From positions 118,564 through 182,563 of the forward strand of contig WIXG01000137.1 of NCBI GenBank assembly GCA_009869945.1: a DNA stretch of 64,000 nucleotides, in the 5' to 3' direction. Positions 1 to 12,500 of the stretch are shown here, in pieces (the stretch's first letter is position 1; every line of letters begins with the position of its first letter). Position numbers and translations under genes: made by a program. The notes below the pieces were generated by a model. That model searched no databases. It was given only the letters and a program-made list of their open reading frames with translations, and was not told the origin of the DNA. The DNA comes from Mesaphorura yosii (taxonomy: Eukaryota; Arthropoda; Collembola; Poduromorpha; Tullbergiidae).

Positions 1-530
1 AAAATCTATAAAAATAATTTTTATATTTCGGTGAACTGAGCGATGCGCGATTGCCTACACTGATTAGCGACTGGTTGACTGCTCACTGCTTTGAGTGATG
101 GGCTCGTATGGCAACAATAAAAATCTCCGCAGTGTGAGTGTGAATGAATGGCTCGAGTTGACTGGCTTGGCTTTGGCCGGCTGAGGCTGATCGTGATCAA
201 GATCAAAAGCAAGATTACGATTGCATTTCACTTCGTCTTCGCGCCGGCCTTCAAGCGAAAAGCGAAAAACGAAGCGTCTGTCTAAAATCATCTCAATTTA
301 AAGCGCAGGCATTCAGATCACGTTCATTGGTCCATAATTGTTGTTATTAAATCGTAAAGTTATAATTATCGGCCGTGTCGGTGAATAAATCACGTCTTGT
401 TTGCTTTCCGGACCCAATTTTTATTTTTAACATGCCAGTCTAAGTCTAGGCTTGTTGCTGTTGCTAGTCGTGGTAGTAATTAAACATTGTACGTGATTCC
501 TGATTCGGGTTTGGCTTTTGGTATTTGCAG
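1..530 (+). other. intron of the FOG/u-shaped gene (left edge)
   Basis: No coding sequence is supported here. The stretch ends in a good acceptor (gtatttgcag at 521-530) that opens directly into a FOG zinc finger two bases out of phase, so the gene begins left of the window and this is the 3' part of one of its introns. Confidence 0.75.
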
Positions 531-3500
531 GTCCCGTCTACATGTGTGAACCCTGCAACATCAAATTCAGCTCCGCCAACACGTTAGAGGCCCACCAAAC
601 TTTCTACTGCTCGTTTCGGAAAGATTCAGGTATAAACCAATTAAAACTCCTCCCACGTAGCGGGAATTGACTCCAATTTAATGATTTTGCAGATAAAAAT
701 GGAGTCAAATCCGAGAAAGACCCCGAATTTGATTTCTCGACGTGCTCTAACCAGGCCAAATTAGCCAAGTCACAGACAGGCATCAAGAGAAGCGCCTCCA
801 CAGCAGGCGTGAGCGGTGGCGGCGACAGCTGCCCGTCCGACATGGAAGACGAGCAGCCGGAGCCAGAGCACGATGACGGCGAGCACGAACTCTCAATCGA
901 CGAGTCACGGTCACCGAATTTAAATAACGCCCAGATTCAGTCGCTGTCGCTCATCCAGAAGCACGCCGAAGAAACGGAGCACGCCAATGCTGGCAACCCC
1001 AACAAGAGCCTGAAGACTGGGAAGCAGTACGCGTGTATGTACTGCTCGTACAGCGCCGAGAAGAAAGTGAGCCTTAACCGCCATATGCGCATGCATTCAG
1101 GCGGTGGCTCGACCGTCGATGCCAGTGCATCGATGAACGAAGACAGTCGAAGCTGCTCGACACCATTCAACGTGAACGTGGCCGCCGGCAGCGGTGGCGG
1201 CAAGTCTCAGGATCCCAGCACATCATCGGCCGGAGCCGCCAGTGGCGGTGGAATCGTGGCCATAGAATGCTACTGCACAGACTGCGACATTCAATTCTCG
1301 AAAGTCAAGACGTATCGAGTGCACAAGCAGTACTACTGCAGCACACGCCACGTGCTGAAGGGCCAGGGGTGTGCGATCGGGACATTGCCTGGAAGCAATG
1401 GGAACGGCGGTGTGGGCGATGCGCCCTCACCTGTGTCAATCGTGGCCGTGTCACAGCCACAGCCAGCCGGCTCCCCCGCGGCCGGCCTGCACTCGAGCAG
1501 CCATCGACAGTCTTCATCCAGAAACTCACCATCAGCGTCAGCGTCTTGCAGCCCACCGACGGGCGTCGGCCCATCGAGCATGCCGTTCCTGCTGCTGCCC
1601 ACGAATCCTGTGATAATCGTGCCATATTGCTTCATTCAAGCAGCAACACTTTTACCAGGAAATATGCTCCCCTCACAAAACGCACTCGTCGTCCTCCCGA
1701 ATGGAATCGTTCAAGGGCTACCCAACACGCTTGTGCTCCCACCGCCACCACCTTCGTCCACGACGCCGGGGCCGGGGCCTTCAGGCGGCTCTTCAACATC
1801 ACCAAACGCCTGCAACAGCCAGCAACAGTTTGGCATTCCTGGTCTGAATCTCCCGCAGTTCATGTTTGACGACCCAAAAGAAGTAATCAAGCGAGTGTCC
1901 GCTGGAGAGAGAAGTCGAAAAAGGAATCACGCTCACGCGTCTTCGGACGAATCTGCCAAAGATTCGAACGAGCTGCTGCATCAACGAGGGCATCGGCGTG
2001 AGCGGGAGCGCGACGCGATGGACCTCACCCTGAGGCCAGGGAGTGCAGACGACGGATGCATGAAGGGCGGAGGCGGAGGCGGAGCCGGGAGCATGAGCAG
2101 TCTGAGCAGTGGAAGTCGATCCTCTTCTCACGCGCATCTTCATCACCTTGATGGTCCTGATTATCTTGAGAATCTGGAGCATGCCCACGAGCGTGACCAC
2201 GGCCGAAGCCCAGATCGATTGAATTCGATATCGATGTCGAGCTTGGCAAGCATAAAGCGATCGGCCTCGGCCCATTCCTCGAGACCGTCTTCGGCGTCGG
2301 TGAGCAGCACGTGTTCGACATCCCCGCCAGCTCCTGCGCTGCATGGCGGCTCGGAAGCCTCCGCAGCTGCTGCCACCAAATCAGGACTGCCACCGAACGG
2401 ACTCAAACTCGAACGGCTCTCGCCTTCGTCTTTTAACCAGCTGTCAGAGAGCCAACAGCAACTCCTGCTTTATCAGCACCAGATTCAGCAGCAGCAAGCC
2501 GTGGCAGCCGCCAAAATGATGCAATCAAACTCAAGAAACAACCACAATCAAGGCAGATCCAAATCGGGCTCAGGTTCCAGTTCTAGCCAAAGTATTGCAA
2601 CAACCTTTCCTGGTGGTGCCATTCTCACCGCGACGAATCCAGGCTCGAATGCTATGAACCCTGCTCCGAGTCTTGCAGAATTGCTTATGGCGACAGCTGC
2701 AAACAGCGTCAACGCCAATGCCAACGCCAACATGGATTTGGGCGACAATCTCAGCAAATTGAACTCACAGCTCTTGTCAGGCTCCAACGCGGCTGCGACG
2801 GCGATGATGGCAGCCGCCGCAGCGTCACTCCCGCCTGAGTTGGCAATCAGACTTCTTTCGGACCCAAACTACTTGTCTTCGATCCAGCAAACAATCGCGC
2901 AGCAGCAGCAAAATATGGGACTGATGGTTCCCACCACCGTAGGTATCGGCGTTGGTGCAAGCAATTCTTCACCTGCGAAGGGCGGCGGCGGCACTCCATC
3001 GCCTTCACCCGCACCTCCTCCGATCAAGCGTGGAGTGTCTCGCTGCGTTGAGTGTGACATCGTTTTCTACAAGTACGAAAACTACCTGGTTCACAAGGAG
3101 CACTACTGCGCGGCGAGGGGAAATAACATCGCAGGCGCGGGCGCAGGATCTGGTCTTGTTAATGGGACACCCTCCGAACTGAAGGACCAGCTCCACATTT
3201 CACCACCACCGCAGTTGCCGCCTCCGGCCACGAGACAGCGCCGCAGCCACACAGGCGGAGTCAGACACCAGCCGCAGTCGCAGCAGTCGCCGTCGATGTT
3301 GATTGGGAGCCGACCTAGAAATAGCAATAAAACGGCGGCGGGGTTCACCCCAGCGGATGAAGCGGCTATGCTGATGCAAATGCAGATGCAGTCGCCTTGC
3401 AGTGGCGAAAACAGTGGAGATGGGATGACAACCACGAAGACGGCCGTATCAAGCTCGCCTCCCGTCGCGCTGCGAGGTGTGACCATCACACCCACGTCGG

Positions 3501-4597
3501 TTCCACAGTACGCCTGCCTGCACTGCGGAGTCAAATTCAGCTCACTGGACACCCTAAAAACTCATCAAACGTTCTACTGCCCCAATTCCTCAGCAAAGAG
3601 ACCCCCGCCGCCCATTTTGGACACGGTGGAGGGCGAAGACGAGCTGGAGATCAATGACAGCGTGCCGCAACAGCAGCCGAAGTCTACTAATTCGAAGGGA
3701 GCCGGAAATGCGTCCGCACCTGCGTCTTCTTTCTCAACGGCGATGCTGGTCAACGAAAAGAGCGGAGTCGTGACGTGCAGCAAGTGCAAGCTCGGTATTC
3801 CGGAAGACCAGCTCAGCGTGCATGGGGCGATGTGCACACAGACGGCGACGGCCAACTCGAACCACAACTCTGTTTCGGCTGCAGGAGGCGCCCCGGGCTG
3901 GAAGTGCCCGTGCTGCGATACGTACAGCCCGACGATGAGCTCGGCCCAGAAACACCTCGAGACTCATTCTGGACTCAGGGCCTTCAAGTGCGTGCTGTGT
4001 GGGTATCGTGGAAATACAATTCGTAAGTGGTTGTAACCTATGAACTCTGGCTGCTTCGAAAAGACTGCCAATCTTTAATGCATGCATGCACTCGCATTTT
4101 TTATTTTTGTGTGCAGGTGGAATGCGAACACATATCCGAATGCATTTCGATAAGCGCGTGTCAAACGACCTTCACGAAGCAGACTACATCACTTGCATCA
4201 CGTCGAAGGACCTCGACCCGCCTGCTCATGCGCCAGTGCTCAGCAACGCTGCTGCAACGGCCGCAGTGCACGGAGCTTTAAAGATGACGAACGCCAACTC
4301 GAATTCAAATTCGCCACAGTCGCAGTTGCAAAAGTCTTCGCCTTCGACTTCTCCTTTGCTCTCCGCGACCGCGAATGCGAGCCCGGCCGGCTTGGCAAAA
4401 AATGTGAACAATAACGACTCGCCTGCGGAAGACGGCGTCGTGATGCCTGGCGGAGGTAAGCTTGGCTTCGACTTTTGCGTTCGGTCCTTTCTAATGCCTC
4501 CTCAAGCGAATCCTATGTTAATTTACGAATCTTACCGCTTCTTTTCGCAGGTCATCACGTGACGACCACAAAAGCGACGATGCTCTACGTGACTTGA
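531..4597 (+). CDS. ush: Friend-of-GATA (FOG/u-shaped) multi-zinc-finger transcriptional cofactor, 5' partial
   Basis: FOG proteins bind the N-terminal zinc finger of GATA factors in the nucleus and switch them between activation and repression. Exons: <531-629, 693-4022, 4117-4455, 4551-4597; all joins keep frame. The first visible exon codes a C2HC finger (CEPCNIKFSSANTLEAHQTF, then YC). The large exon holds a C2H2 finger (about 1030-1100), C2HC fingers at about 1269-1340, 3043-3108 and 3508-3582, a C2HC-like finger at 3769-3835, a C2H2 finger at 3900-3975, and a last finger split by the intron at 4023-4116 (CVLCGYRGNTIR then GMRTHIRMHF), which is a FOG signature. Between the fingers lie Ser-, Gly-, Gln- and Ala-rich stretches. 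AMDLTLRP near 2015-2038 is a possible weak CtBP-binding PxDLS motif. The N-terminus is outside the window. I am sure of the family; the symbol follows the Drosophila gene. Confidence 0.92.
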
Positions 4598-5270
4598 ATA
4601 ATTTCGACACTGGACGCTGCAAAATCAAATTTTGCAAAATGCAAAAGCAAAGCAAAGCAAAGGCGAAGGCTTATCACTAAACTAAACTTGTCATTATTAA
4701 CTTAATTAAGTTATTCACTATTTAAGTGTGATTTTGTGCGACGATGAGCAACAAGACCAAAGATAAGAGAAGATAACGCGAACCTCGGCTTTTGCAGTCG
4801 AGTTTGCTCATCTCTGCATTTGCTTTTGTGCAATCAGACGAATTGCAATGAACTCCTGTAATTCGTGAATTTGACTATATTTTAGCTGTAGAATAGAATA
4901 ATTAAAAAGTTGATAGCAATTTGTGGCATTTCGACTTGTGCTAAAATACATTGCAATTTAGCAATTAACAATTTCAATATCTTCTGTAACTGTAAACTAT
5001 AATTGGAGTCGTGCTCTTTATTAGAATACTTCTTGTTTTTGACTTTTCCATTCTCATTATTGTCAAATGCTGAATGCTATTTTGTCAATTTTGTACTACG
5101 ATTGACTTGATGAGTTTCTTATCAGTTTCACTGTCGTCGTCATTCTCATTGTATTTTTCCTATCAGTCTTGTTGCCTGTTGTCCGTGCCGTACTTTGTAC
5201 GTGCATTTGTTTTTATTTCGTTGACAGAATTGCCATTTGCTGTGATTTCCGACGTACAATTGCTAATAAA
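4598..5270 (+). other. FOG/ush 3' UTR with poly(A) signal
   Basis: AT-rich untranslated sequence after the TGA at 4595-4597. A clear AATAAA lies at 5265-5270. No open frame here resembles a protein family. Confidence 0.5.
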
Positions 5271-5981
5271 ATTAAATATGTCCAGCCCAGTCGTCTGTCA
5301 TTCATGAATTCATTTTCATCAATTTGCGGAATTTTATTCTGTGGTTTCTGTCATTCGGTCGACATTTTGATTGGCTTCACGTTCACGCCTCTGCAGCTGT
5401 GCTTAAGCAGCAAATTGATTGCGAATCGCGAATTCCACAGATGCTAAGTCACTTCGCAGAAATTCGCACCGCACTGCACGGGCAAAATTCACAAAACACT
5501 TGAACTCATTGCGAAAAACAACTCACTTTCAAGTCACTGTCATTGGTCAACGTGCAAGTACTTCACGAGCAGACGCTGCCCATTTTCCGTCAAAATTCGA
5601 TCCAGTTACTAATTGGCATTCAATTAAGCCATTGCCACGAAATATGATCTCATTTCAGATTTCACTGTCAAATTTGGTGTGAAGATTTAGCAATTGATTG
5701 ACGATTGACTTGTTTTGAAAGCTTTGATAGGTATGACTGCACGTTCTCTCGAATTTTCCCTGATGTCCTGTCCTGGTCAGATAATCAATCAATCAGTGGC
5801 ACTCGGCACTACTAAAGCTTATTTCACAATTAACTGAACCAAAAATGACCGACTGGGCACTTGAAATCGTGCCGTGGTGTGGCTGTGGGACATTTTTGGG
5901 AACGTGCAGGCAATTGACACCAGTGATGGTATGACTTTGAGATCGGACTTCATTCATCTTCAATAGAATCAAGTGCCCTGC
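5271..5981. other. intergenic DNA between ush and the chitinase
   Basis: About 700 bases with no supported gene on either strand. The short open frames show no domain or family resemblance. It probably holds the chitinase upstream control region. Confidence 0.5.
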
Positions 5982-6017
5982 TATAAAATGACCGCTCCAG
6001 CCAGGGCTCGAGTCAGT
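5982..6017 (+). promoter_or_regulatory. core promoter of the GH19 chitinase (TATA box and initiator)
   Basis: TATAAAA at 5982-5988 is followed about 31 bases later by TCAGT at 6013-6017, which matches the arthropod initiator. The coding ATG lies 33 bases after it, giving a short leader. Such a sharp TATA/Inr promoter suits a tissue-specific secreted protein. Confidence 0.7.
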
Positions 6018-6049
6018 CTTGCAGCAAAGAAGTCTGATAAGCCCTCAAA

Positions 6050-6794
6050 ATGCTCCGATTCCTCGCCACCGTCGCCTTGTTAGCACTCTCCGCTGAATTC
6101 GCTTCGGCCCAACGTAAGCGACTCTTGAATTCTTGCGCCTAAAACTGCTGAAACATACTAAAAACGTATCCGTAAGCTAATTGGCGAATTTTTCGGTGCA
6201 GTTTTCAGCCGTACAGAATTCAACAACGCCGTGCAATGGAACGGATACCCTCAGCCAGCCGGCAACATTTACGACTCGCTGGTCGCCGAGCTGTGGCGCT
6301 CCAACATCAACACTAAGCAGGAAGCCGCGATGGCAGTGACCCAATTCATGCACGAGTCTGATGGCTACCGCGCTCTCCGTGAGTATCGCTGCCAGAATGA
6401 CGGCTGCCCCAACGAGTACAACACTCCCGGCTGCGACGTGCCCGGCCAGCGCTACTACGGCCGTGGGTGGATCCAGCTGACGTGGTGCTACAACTACCGC
6501 TCCGCCTCCAACGCGCTGTACGGCAACGAATGGCTCCTCGGAGACGCGGACGCAGTTGCCCGTGACGTGTACATCGCTTGGCAGACTTCCATGTGGTACT
6601 GGGCCTCCAGCGTCCACAACGCCCCCGGAGTGCAAGACGGACGCTTCGGAGCCTCCACCCGTGCCATCAACGGCGCTCTCGAGTGCGACGGTGCTTACCA
6701 GCATGTTGCTCGCAAACGCTTCGAGATGTACGGAATCGTTCGCTCAGCCTTCAACTTGGGCGGCAATGGAGACGAACGCGGATGCTACAACTAA
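6050..6794 (+). CDS. secreted glycoside hydrolase family 19 chitinase
   Basis: GH19 enzymes cut beta-1,4 links in chitin by inversion. Exons 6050-6113 and 6202-6794 give 218 residues. The N-terminus is a signal peptide (hydrophobic core at residues 3-15, likely cleaved after ASA at 18-20), so the enzyme is secreted. The catalytic domain carries FMHESDGY (proposed acid Glu73; Glu82 may be the base), YYGRGWIQLTWCYNY, and ATRAINGALEC-like text (STRAINGALEC), all GH19 landmarks, with Cys pairs for disulfides. There is no chitin-binding domain or linker. Most arthropod chitinases are GH18; GH19 is scattered in animals, so the gene may have been acquired from microbes, although it now has an intron and an arthropod promoter. 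A role in digestion, defence or moulting cannot be decided from sequence. A poly(A) signal lies at 6861-6866. Confidence 0.93.
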
Positions 6795-7370
6795 TTGCCC
6801 AATTCCCACTCGCTCGGCCATACTTCCTATCATAAACTGTCATCAGTTGTGCGAAAATTTAATAAAACCACAATTCATGTCAACTTTCAATTTTTCAATA
6901 ATCAAACTCACATTTAATTTAATGAGAGCATTTTATCAAGGCAAAGAAGACAAGAAGGCAATCCTGTTCTAAAAGTACATAGAGAAAAGTGAAAACGGTC
7001 AATGTGCAAAATAATCTTTGGAAGTTGAGTCAAACTGAAACAAAATGAAATCAACAAATAACAAAAATTAACATGTAAGAAAGAGTAAAATCAATAGACA
7101 ATTAATTATGGAGTATTTCCTTTGAGCAGTACAGAAAGACAAAAATTCAAGCACTTGTGGGTAGATGTAGATTCTAGAATTAGAACTGTTTACGGATTGC
7201 ATACTGTGAAGTGTGAAATAATACAAACGGCAAAATTTTCTATTGCTCGGTGGTCCTCTGTTGTTAGGCTGTTTATTGCCTGGCCCTCTTGGCCTGTCTC
7301 GGCTCGCAAGCACCTGGCGAAAGTTGATGCGATCTGCTGCGTAGCAGAGGCTGCTGCTGCTGCTCTTGAA
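6795..7370. other. chitinase 3' UTR and convergent intergenic DNA
   Basis: AATAAA at 6861-6866 closes the chitinase transcript. The rest is AT-rich and shows no gene. Confidence 0.5.
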
Positions 7371-8906
7371 CTAATGGCAGCGGTTGTTGTGCAGGAACGA
7401 CCAAGGCGGGGCAGCTGCAGCTGGCAGTTGTTCAGCTTTGATCTCGTTCAACTGCGTCTGAATCTCTGAGATTTTCGCCTTCATGTTCTCTTCCCTCGTT
7501 TTCAGATGCGAAATTTTTGTGTTTGATTCGTTAACGAATTTCTCCACTGCCGCGCCGGCCACCAACCTCTCCTCGAGTGCAGCTTTGAGTGCGTCCAGTT
7601 GCTGCCCTTCTGCTTTCCAACGCTCCATGTCTAAATTGGGGCCGAGTCCGAATCTGTACTCTAGTTTTGTGATCTTGTCAGGAGCTTTGTTCTTCGACCC
7701 GCCTCCAATGACGCCTCGCGACGTCAGCCGGTGTCCGTCTCGTGTGATCACCATCGGACAGTGGCCTCTGATTTCCGGGTTCACGTTGCTACTCGCAAGT
7801 CTGTTGTACTCCTTCATAAACTGCATTGCATCGGCCAACGTGTCCACCATGATCGTGTCTCGAAGTATAATTCCAAACACCTGTCGGATGTGGTTAGCAC
7901 GAGCAGGATCGTTTGGTATCAGCAGAAATGAGCGGGCGTACGCAGGGTGTCCAAATCCCATCAAGGCAGCAGGTACTGGCGCGTTCCAGGTCTGAGGCGT
8001 GCGCGGGTAGTCTCGAAGAATCCCTAGCACCATGAAAGTCGCCTGCGGGTCTCGATCGTATAGCGTCCTGGCTCTTACTTCATTCATCGCCACGACGGTG
8101 TCCAAGTCAGGCTGCATGACCCACGAAAGCACGCGCTAGAGGTTCGCTGCATGTCCACCACCTTCTGATTTTATCTCGACAACTCGGCCAATTTGGCCCA
8201 AAACTAGCGGGTCACTGTCGTCCCACGTAGACTCGATGTTTGACTTGGCCGTGCAAGATTTGTTAATCTCTTTCTGAATGTTTGACGACTCACGGCGAAG
8301 TAAGTTTTGTCGTAGACAGATATCTGCAACAGTCTCGAGCACGTCCACATGTGGTCGACCAACCTCAACTCCAGGTGGAGCGTCGCGGGTCAAAAATGTG
8401 ACCAGATCCTCTCGGGTTTTGTGCTCAGATCTCTTGGCGCTGTTAAGTTTTCCAATCAGCTGGTGCTTCGTATCGCCAAATTTTCTCATCTCCGTCTGGA
8501 CCCGGCGTAGATCTGACTTGCACGAATTCCCTTGGGCCTCCAAGTTCTTGATTTTTTTATGCTGAATGATATTGTTTGAACTGATGAATTTCAGATCGTA
8601 CGTCAAAATCTTGCCGTTGCAAAGTCGAGCCGTGAATCGGCCGAGCGGGAGAAGTTGGGCTCCAGAGTTGAAAAGGGCAACCGAGCCATTGGTCTCTGAA
8701 TCACGAAGCTTCTGATGTTCTTGAATCCGGGTTATGTTTGGCAATATTTCCTCATGGTTTTCTCGCTCCGTCTCGTCAGGGACATCTGGCCATGGCGTTG
8801 AGGACGGATCTGAAGCAAAAAATTTCAGTGGATGAGAAAGTATATAAAACGATGATACTCACTGGCATGCTCATTAATTTTGACTGGTGACAATGGCAAG
8901 CCCTTG
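7371..8906 (-). pseudogene. SMCHD1-type SMC hinge protein fragment with an in-frame stop
   Basis: The frame 8809-7371 (minus) reads as the C-terminal part of SMCHD1, a chromatin silencing protein whose hinge dimerises and binds nucleic acid. Landmarks in order: LGQIGRVVEIKSE, then RVLSWVMQPDLDTVVAMNE, GFGHPAYARSFLLIPNDPA, IILRDTIMVDTLADAMQF, the hinge turn VITRDGHRLTSRGVIGGG with KNKAPDKITKLEYRFG, then a C-terminal coiled coil up to the stop at 7371-7373. One TAG at 8136-8138 interrupts the frame just before RVLSWV; the frame is open and family-like on both sides and no intron of normal size can remove it. A short upstream exon (8863 to at most 8914) joins by gtgagt/cag, but an in-frame TAA at 8915-8917 limits it. 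The large N-terminal GHKL ATPase part is absent. Probably a truncated, decaying duplicate; recoding or a sequencing error are alternatives. Confidence 0.75.
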
Positions 8907-8917
8907 GGTGGCCATTA

Positions 8918-9527
8918 CCACATTTCATGTTCATTTCTCAAGTTCACTTGGGGAATAGCAGTAGAACCCACCCTGTGTGCACAGTGTGTAATTCGTCATC
9001 ATGATGTCAGTCGTTTGGATAAACTGATTAATTTTCTTCCTGGGATCGTGTGCGTCCATGCTTGTTGTGAATATAAGGGAAGATGAAGATTTGTTTTTGT
9101 ACAGACAATTTTACTTTTTTTACTTTACTTTTTTGCCAGGTGTTCACTGTTATTACTAATAGATTTATTGTCAATTTCTTAAATAAATGTACAAGTACCT
9201 TAAATAACTTGTACACGACTTCAACAAAAATCTGAAAAGAAATTAATTTATGTTGATTTGAATTTGATTTTTACTTTGTTCGAAACGATGACGAGATCAA
9301 GAAAAAGCGACGGAATCGAAGAGTTTGAAAGAATTGAGAAACTGGAAAGGAGAAAATAAAATAAAAAACAGAAGGAGAAACCGAGTGATATTTGTATAAA
9401 CAAAATAAATTTCACCAAACCAAATGTAATAACTACAAACTACGTGTATAATAATTAACACAATCAAATGATCATCTAAAGGATCAATGAGCCAACCCAA
9501 CTAAAACTTTAAACGTTAAAAGCATTA
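8918..9527. other. AT-rich intergenic DNA
   Basis: No N-terminal exons for the SMC hinge fragment and no other gene can be supported here. The sequence is AT-rich with purine tracts around 9300-9380. Confidence 0.45.
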
Positions 9528-12500
9528 CTAGAAAGGATACGTAAACAGTTTTTTTGCGTTATTAATCGCATATTCGATGTCTTTCCTGACGACCTCCAAC
9601 GGTTTCTCTATCATGTCAAATATCTCATCCGGATACAATCTCTCTAGTTTCATATGACGCAGAAAAGTGTCTGGTGCCGTGACGCCATGTTTCAAGAATG
9701 GCAATGACAATTCTTCGGGAACGTCTCGTTGATTTAATGTATTGTAGATGGCGTTGTGAGCGTTGTAAAACTCCAGCCAAGGATACAGCGGAGAGCGGAG
9801 TCCATCCATCTCCAGCTTGGCGATAAACACGTTGTAGTCGACGAATTGCATCTTGAGGTAATACTCATCTTTCAAAAGTTTCTGTACCTGTAACGTAAAA
9901 ATGTAAATGCAAATAATTAAATATTAAATAGTAAAACCAGAATAAAGTGGAATCAGATTTGATTAGGTTGGATATGATTTTACACTTACTGTTTCATCTT
10001 TTAGAGCAGCTCTTGGATCATCAATCCAGTTTTTGCCATACTTTCTATCCAAAAACTCCATGGTTGCCAACAACTTGTCCCTACGTGCAACAACTTCGGG
10101 TTTATCGGGTCCAAATGCTCTACTATTAACTCTGACAGCCTGTTAATGAATCAAATTAATTGCGGGATCATCAATAAGTAAAAGTACACGATTTCACTCA
10201 CTTCCACCATGAAGCGTAGACTTGGGCCGAGTTGCATTCCCAGGCTGACCAAATCCATTTCACTGATGTCATACGGTGAGACCACATTGTAAATGTCGGT
10301 TGCTGCAGCCTTTTTGTTGAAAAATGTAACCATACTAATATTTGCACAATCTCGAACAGAAAGGATTTGGAGGGGAATGTCAAACTGCGGCAAAGTACCG
10401 GATAACAGAAAATGAAGAAACTTGGCAATGAAATGATTCGTCGTCACGTCTTTGCAATTGCCAATTTTTGGGAAGCGGAATACTTTAGCTGGAATGCCAC
10501 GCTGTGAAGCTTTGAATATCATGTAATCTATATAATTAGTACAATACAATTAGTAAATTAGTCCTCCTCCTTAATTGTTACTAATTAGATTAATTAATTT
10601 AGCAACTCACCCGAGATGGATTTACTTATCATGTAGCCAATATTTGGTGCATGGTCCAATATATATTCAAATCCCTTATGCGGCCATTCCTCTGGAGCCA
10701 TTTCATAGTAAACTCCTTTAGTTCCTGTAGAAGCCATTCCAGTTGATGCATTAAATAACCACTTGCTCCTTTTGTGACAAGCAAACTCAAGAATACGAAC
10801 TGTTCCATCCACATTTACTACTCTCGGCCCATTTGGATCTGAATCATCTTTGTATTTGCTCAAATGATTCGTACAAGCAGCACTATTAATGATGGCATCA
10901 CATTCATCCGCCAATCGATCATAAGTTTCTTGATCCAACCCAAATCGATGCTTTGCCGCATCACCTTCAATTATAATAATCTTGCTCAGATCGATGGAGT
11001 CTTTAATCTCCAAGAATTTAAACTTTTCAAGCATTCGTTCCCTTCCATTCTTCCCACGGACAAGACAATAGAGTCGATCCGTCTGTTGTTTCCTATTCAA
11101 TAGCAACCATTCAACAAGGTATGGACACAAATTCCCTGTGATTCCTGTCACGAGAAAACTCTTGAGCTTCTTCAGTTTGATGGTGTTGTAATTGTCTGGA
11201 CGGACAATGTGCTTCGGTAGTTTCATATCTCGCAAAATTAACTCCTTCGTCCTAGCAATCTCTTCCAGCTCCATCTTCCGTTCCAACCCTTGCGCCGTTG
11301 CTTCGACCTTGTCACAGATTCGATCACTCAACTCGGCCACACCTGTGCAACCAAGCAAGTCGCTGAATTTCAGATTGACATTTTGTCCCAGTAGTTCTTG
11401 CAGACGATTCTTCATCAACACAATCTGTCATTTTTTTAAAAGGTCAAATTTTTACGGATTTTAATTCCAATTCCAATCAGAGATTCCATTTTTGAATGAA
11501 TTCTGACCTGTAATGAGCTGAGTCCAAGTTCTGAAAAGTTGGAGCTTTCCGTTATGAGGTCACCCACATTTCGACCAGATTTGGTCAGGATTTTCATGAC
11601 TTCTTCCATTATAATTCGAGTCACAACATGACGATTCAAGATGCTTTTTGTTTCCCCATTCTTTGATTCCCAAATCTCACCTGGTCCAATCAACTGTTTA
11701 TTTACTACGACAGAGTGGAATGGTTGGATGACTCTGTTTGGTTTGTAAGATGCATAAAGTGCATGCCAGTTGGAGCTGTAACCCATAGTGTACAAAGTGC
11801 CAAAGGTGATCATCAAAGTCGTCCAGTCATCTGTGCCTTTTTGGAGCGATGGGAGACATGTGATTGGTTCACTATTTTCAATTTCATCAACATTCATAGC
11901 CACGAGTGCAGAAAGTACTGGTTGTGAACCAATCTCAAGGAAAGTACGTGCCCCAGTCATATATGCTGACTTGCATGCCTTTTGAAATTGAATTTTGCTA
12001 CGGACCAACCGAGACCAGTACAAACCGTCCATTTGGGTGTCTGTTATCAAATATCTTTCTTCAGTTACACATCTGTTTCGAGGAGACTTATAATTAAGTC
12101 ATTTTTACTTTTAGTTAATTGTATACTTACCTAAGATTTGTCCTGTCATGGAAGAGATGTACTCCCATCGATTGAAGTAATTTTTTATTCCAATCATCAT
12201 CTCATTGAATTTATTTAGCACTGGTTCAAGAGCACGTGAATGGAATGGTGAAGCGACTGGAAGCAACGTATGCCTAACCTTTTTCTCTGTACAAAAGTCA
12301 CGAAATGATGAAATTGTAGCTGCACTCAAAGACACTACAGTTTGATAAGTAGCATTCACATTGGCAATTTCAACCCACTTTGAAGAATCACGAGCAACCT
12401 TTAATTAATATAAGTTAATTAAGATTAAATTAACAGAATTATTTATACGTTTCTCTTTGTTTTTACTTTACTTTCATGTATTTATTTGTAAGTATTCACC

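Noticed and set aside
1799-2344. Minus-strand frame inside the ush exon
   Set aside because: Antisense shadow; composition follows the Ser/Gly/His codons of the real gene.
11436-11507. Alternative C-terminus of the ACP exon reading on to a stop
   Set aside because: The stretch is an intron (gtcaga to tgacag); removing it restores the second half of the carrier domain.
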